From Bordetella parapertussis (GTDB lineage: Bacteria; Pseudomonadota; Gammaproteobacteria; Burkholderiales; Burkholderiaceae_D): a stretch of 6,470 bases of DNA. Below are positions 4,780-6,470 of this stretch, piece after piece; the first letter of the stretch is position 1, and each line of letters starts with the position of its first letter. Both the position numbers and the translations under genes were made by a program. Where the stretch lies: contig CAMBJI010000121.1 of assembly GCA_945867725.1 (NCBI GenBank), positions 1 to 6,470 on the forward strand, read 5' to 3'. Below the pieces are notes generated by a model. It was not told where the DNA came from. It did no database searches and saw nothing but the letters and a program-made list of their open reading frames with translations.

Positions 4780-6470
4780 ATGGCTCGCGTTGTTCCTCGT
4801 TTGGTCTTACTCGTACTTTTCTTGTGCGCCTTTCAGTCACAAGCTGCGCCCGTGGCGTGGAAGGACGACCTGCAGCCACTCCCCAAAGAGACATGGAATC
4901 GCGAGCGCGCAGCCCATTTGCTGGAACGCGCTGGCTTTGGCGCGACGCCCTCAGAGGTGAACCGCCTTGCTGCGATGACGTCGGAGCAGGCAGTGCGTTA
5001 TCTGGTGCGCTATCAGCGCATCAAGCAGACCTTGCCCACATTCGAGCCCTCTGACAGTTTTGATGCGGGTCTCGATCCTTTCGCGGTTTCGCGTCCTGCA
5101 GCGACGGACCTGGCGCGTGACAAGGGCGAGGCCTTGGGTGTGAAGATCAAGCCCGCCGGTAATCGTCGCATGCAGCAGGTGGCTGATCGTTTCCTTTACT
5201 GGCTGCGTGCCAGCAAGCTGGAAACGCAGCGCGTTGCCTATTGGTGGGCAAATCGCATGCTGCTCACGCAGCGGCCGCTGGAAGAAAAAATGACGCTCTT
5301 CTGGCATGGCCATTTCGCGACCAGTGAAGAAAAGGTCCGCGATTTTCGCAAAATGCATCTCCAAAACGAATTGTTTCGTGCTCAGGCTACCGGCAATTTC
5401 CGTAGCATGCTGATTGCTGTCGCCAAAGATCCGGCGATGCTGGCCTATCTCGACGCGGGTGTGAACGTCAAAGGCGCGCCTAACGAAAACTTCGCTCGCG
5501 AAATCATGGAGCTATTCACCATGGGCGTCGGTAATTACTCTGAACTGGATATTCGCGAAGCTGCGCGCGCTTTCACTGGCTGGAATTATCAGGGTGTGAA
5601 GTTTGCGATGAATCCCGCGCTGCATGACAACGATCCGAAAACTGTATTGGGTCGCACGGGTAATTTCGATGGTGAGCAGGTGATTGACATTATTTTGTCG
5701 CAGCCTGTGACCTCTGAATTCGTTGCAGGAAAAATTTATCAATATTTCGTTCGAGAGGATCTCTCTCCCGCATTGCGTGTCCGACTGGGTCGTTTGCTGC
5801 GCGACTCAAATTACGAGATTGCGCCTTTTCTTGAAACGATATTTCTGTCGCAGGATTTTTACAGCGATGCCTCGGTTGCAACGCGTATCAAGCCACCGGT
5901 CGAGCTGGTTATTTCTACGTACCGAAAAATGGGTATGAAAGAAATACCCGGTATCCCTGACTTCAACGATCTCACCGACGCGATGGGACAGAAATTGCTA
6001 TTCCCGCCTAATGTCGCGGGCTGGGCGCAGGGCCGTAGCTGGATCACCCCGGGCTTGTTGCTCTTGCGGGGGAATTTTGTGTACGACACCGTCTTTCCGC
6101 CGATTGATTTCGTCGCCAATGATCGCGTGCCCAATGAGCGTTATCAGATTCTGAGCGTGGCAGAAAAACTCTCGCTCGGATCAGATGCCACCACAGCGAC
6201 CAAGCCGGAGGGCAAAGATCTGACTTCCATGTCCATGCAGGCCGATCGCGACGAAGATTTCAATACGAGGCTAGCCAGCTATCACGCTTGGCGCAAGGCG
6301 ATCGAGAAAGTTAAACCGATACCACGCACTACCGCACATCTGGATCTGTCAGCGATGGTGCGCGCTGCAGGTTGTAAGACGGCCCGCGAAGCGGTGGATC
6401 ATTTGCTGCTGCGTTTTGTGTCGGTGCCACTTAACACGGCCACGCGAGACAGCATGGCTGCGATGCTGGA
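4780..6470 (+). CDS. Secreted DUF1800-family protein, C-terminus cut by window edge
   Basis: Clear member of DUF1800, a large family of exported proteins without a settled biochemical role; 563 residues are visible and the frame is open at the edge. A short signal peptide (Arg3, Arg7, hydrophobic 8-18, likely cut near SQA at 20-22) sends it to the periplasm or beyond. Family landmarks run in order: PLEEKMTLFWHGHF (166-179), NENFAREIMELFTMG (235-249), ARAFTGW (262-268) and FPPNVAGW (408-415). An in-frame ATG at 4765 would add five residues (MFLLH). Neither start has a Shine-Dalgarno; I chose the later one because it gives a normal signal peptide. DUF1800 genes are commonly followed by a DUF1501 gene, which would lie beyond this window. 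It diverges from the barrel and peroxidase genes, and shared regulation from the region between is plausible. Product function is unknown. Confidence 0.94.
   Translation, partial: MARVVPRLVLLVLFLCAFQSQAAPVAWKDDLQPLPKETWNRERAAHLLERAGFGATPSEVNRLAAMTSEQAVRYLVRYQRIKQTLPTFEPSDSFDAGLDPFAVSRPAATDLARDKGEALGVKIKPAGNRRMQQVADRFLYWLRASKLETQRVAYWWANRMLLTQRPLEEKMTLFWHGHFATSEEKVRDFRKMHLQNELFRAQATGNFRSMLIAVAKDPAMLAYLDAGVNVKGAPNENFAREIMELFTMGVGNYSELDIREAARAFTGWNYQGVKFAMNPALHDNDPKTVLGRTGNFDGEQVIDIILSQPVTSEFVAGKIYQYFVREDLSPALRVRLGRLLRDSNYEIAPFLETIFLSQDFYSDASVATRIKPPVELVISTYRKMGMKEIPGIPDFNDLTDAMGQKLLFPPNVAGWAQGRSWITPGLLLLRGNFVYDTVFPPIDFVANDRVPNERYQILSVAEKLSLGSDATTATKPEGKDLTSMSMQADRDEDFNTRLASYHAWRKAIEKVKPIPRTTAHLDLSAMVRAAGCKTAREAVDHLLLRFVSVPLNTATRDSMAAML

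Noticed and set aside
4951..5364. 137-codon minus-strand frame
   Set aside because: Antisense to the DUF1800 gene, whose conserved motifs fix the coding strand.

Overview
This window looks like a chromosomal segment of a proteobacterium, probably beta or gamma. That placement rests on mid-range GC, Shine-Dalgarno-led genes, an outer-membrane barrel ending in Phe, and families common in that group (H-NOX with a GGDEF/EAL partner, di-heme cytochrome c peroxidase, DUF1800). The genus cannot be read from the sequence. No tRNA, rRNA, CRISPR array, transposase or prophage gene was seen.

Positions 1-2200, minus strand: a two-gene signalling operon. The first gene is an H-NOX haem sensor (1581-2141). 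Four nucleotides after its stop comes a PAS-GGDEF-EAL protein (1576 down to the window edge, C-terminus missing). This is the known H-NOX/HaCE arrangement, in which nitric oxide bound by H-NOX controls a cyclic-di-GMP enzyme. The haem His, the Pro and the YxSxR motif are present. The residue that binds oxygen in O2-type H-NOX is Phe here, so NO selectivity is predicted. GGDEF, the RxxD inhibitory site and the visible EAL metal and catalytic residues are intact.

Positions 2142-2461: a 320-base intergenic stretch. It holds a candidate H-NOX promoter, an AAAACC hexamer repeat, and four stem-loops packed end to end, the last directly after the peroxidase stop codon.

Positions 2462-4513, minus strand: a secreted di-heme peroxidase homologue preceded by a predicted outer-membrane beta-barrel gene, probably co-transcribed. 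The peroxidase keeps both CxxCH haem sites. In its distal pocket, the positions matching the conserved inter-haem Trp and catalytic Glu appear to be Tyr and Ala.

Positions 4514-4779: a divergent intergenic region with a candidate promoter for the rightward gene, short repeats, and a weak 84-codon minus-strand reading frame whose internal repeat differs mostly at third codon positions. Positions 4780 to the right edge, plus strand: a secreted DUF1800 protein, cut by the window end. The peroxidase, barrel and DUF1800 genes may form one envelope module of unknown purpose. This is inference from adjacency and export signals only.
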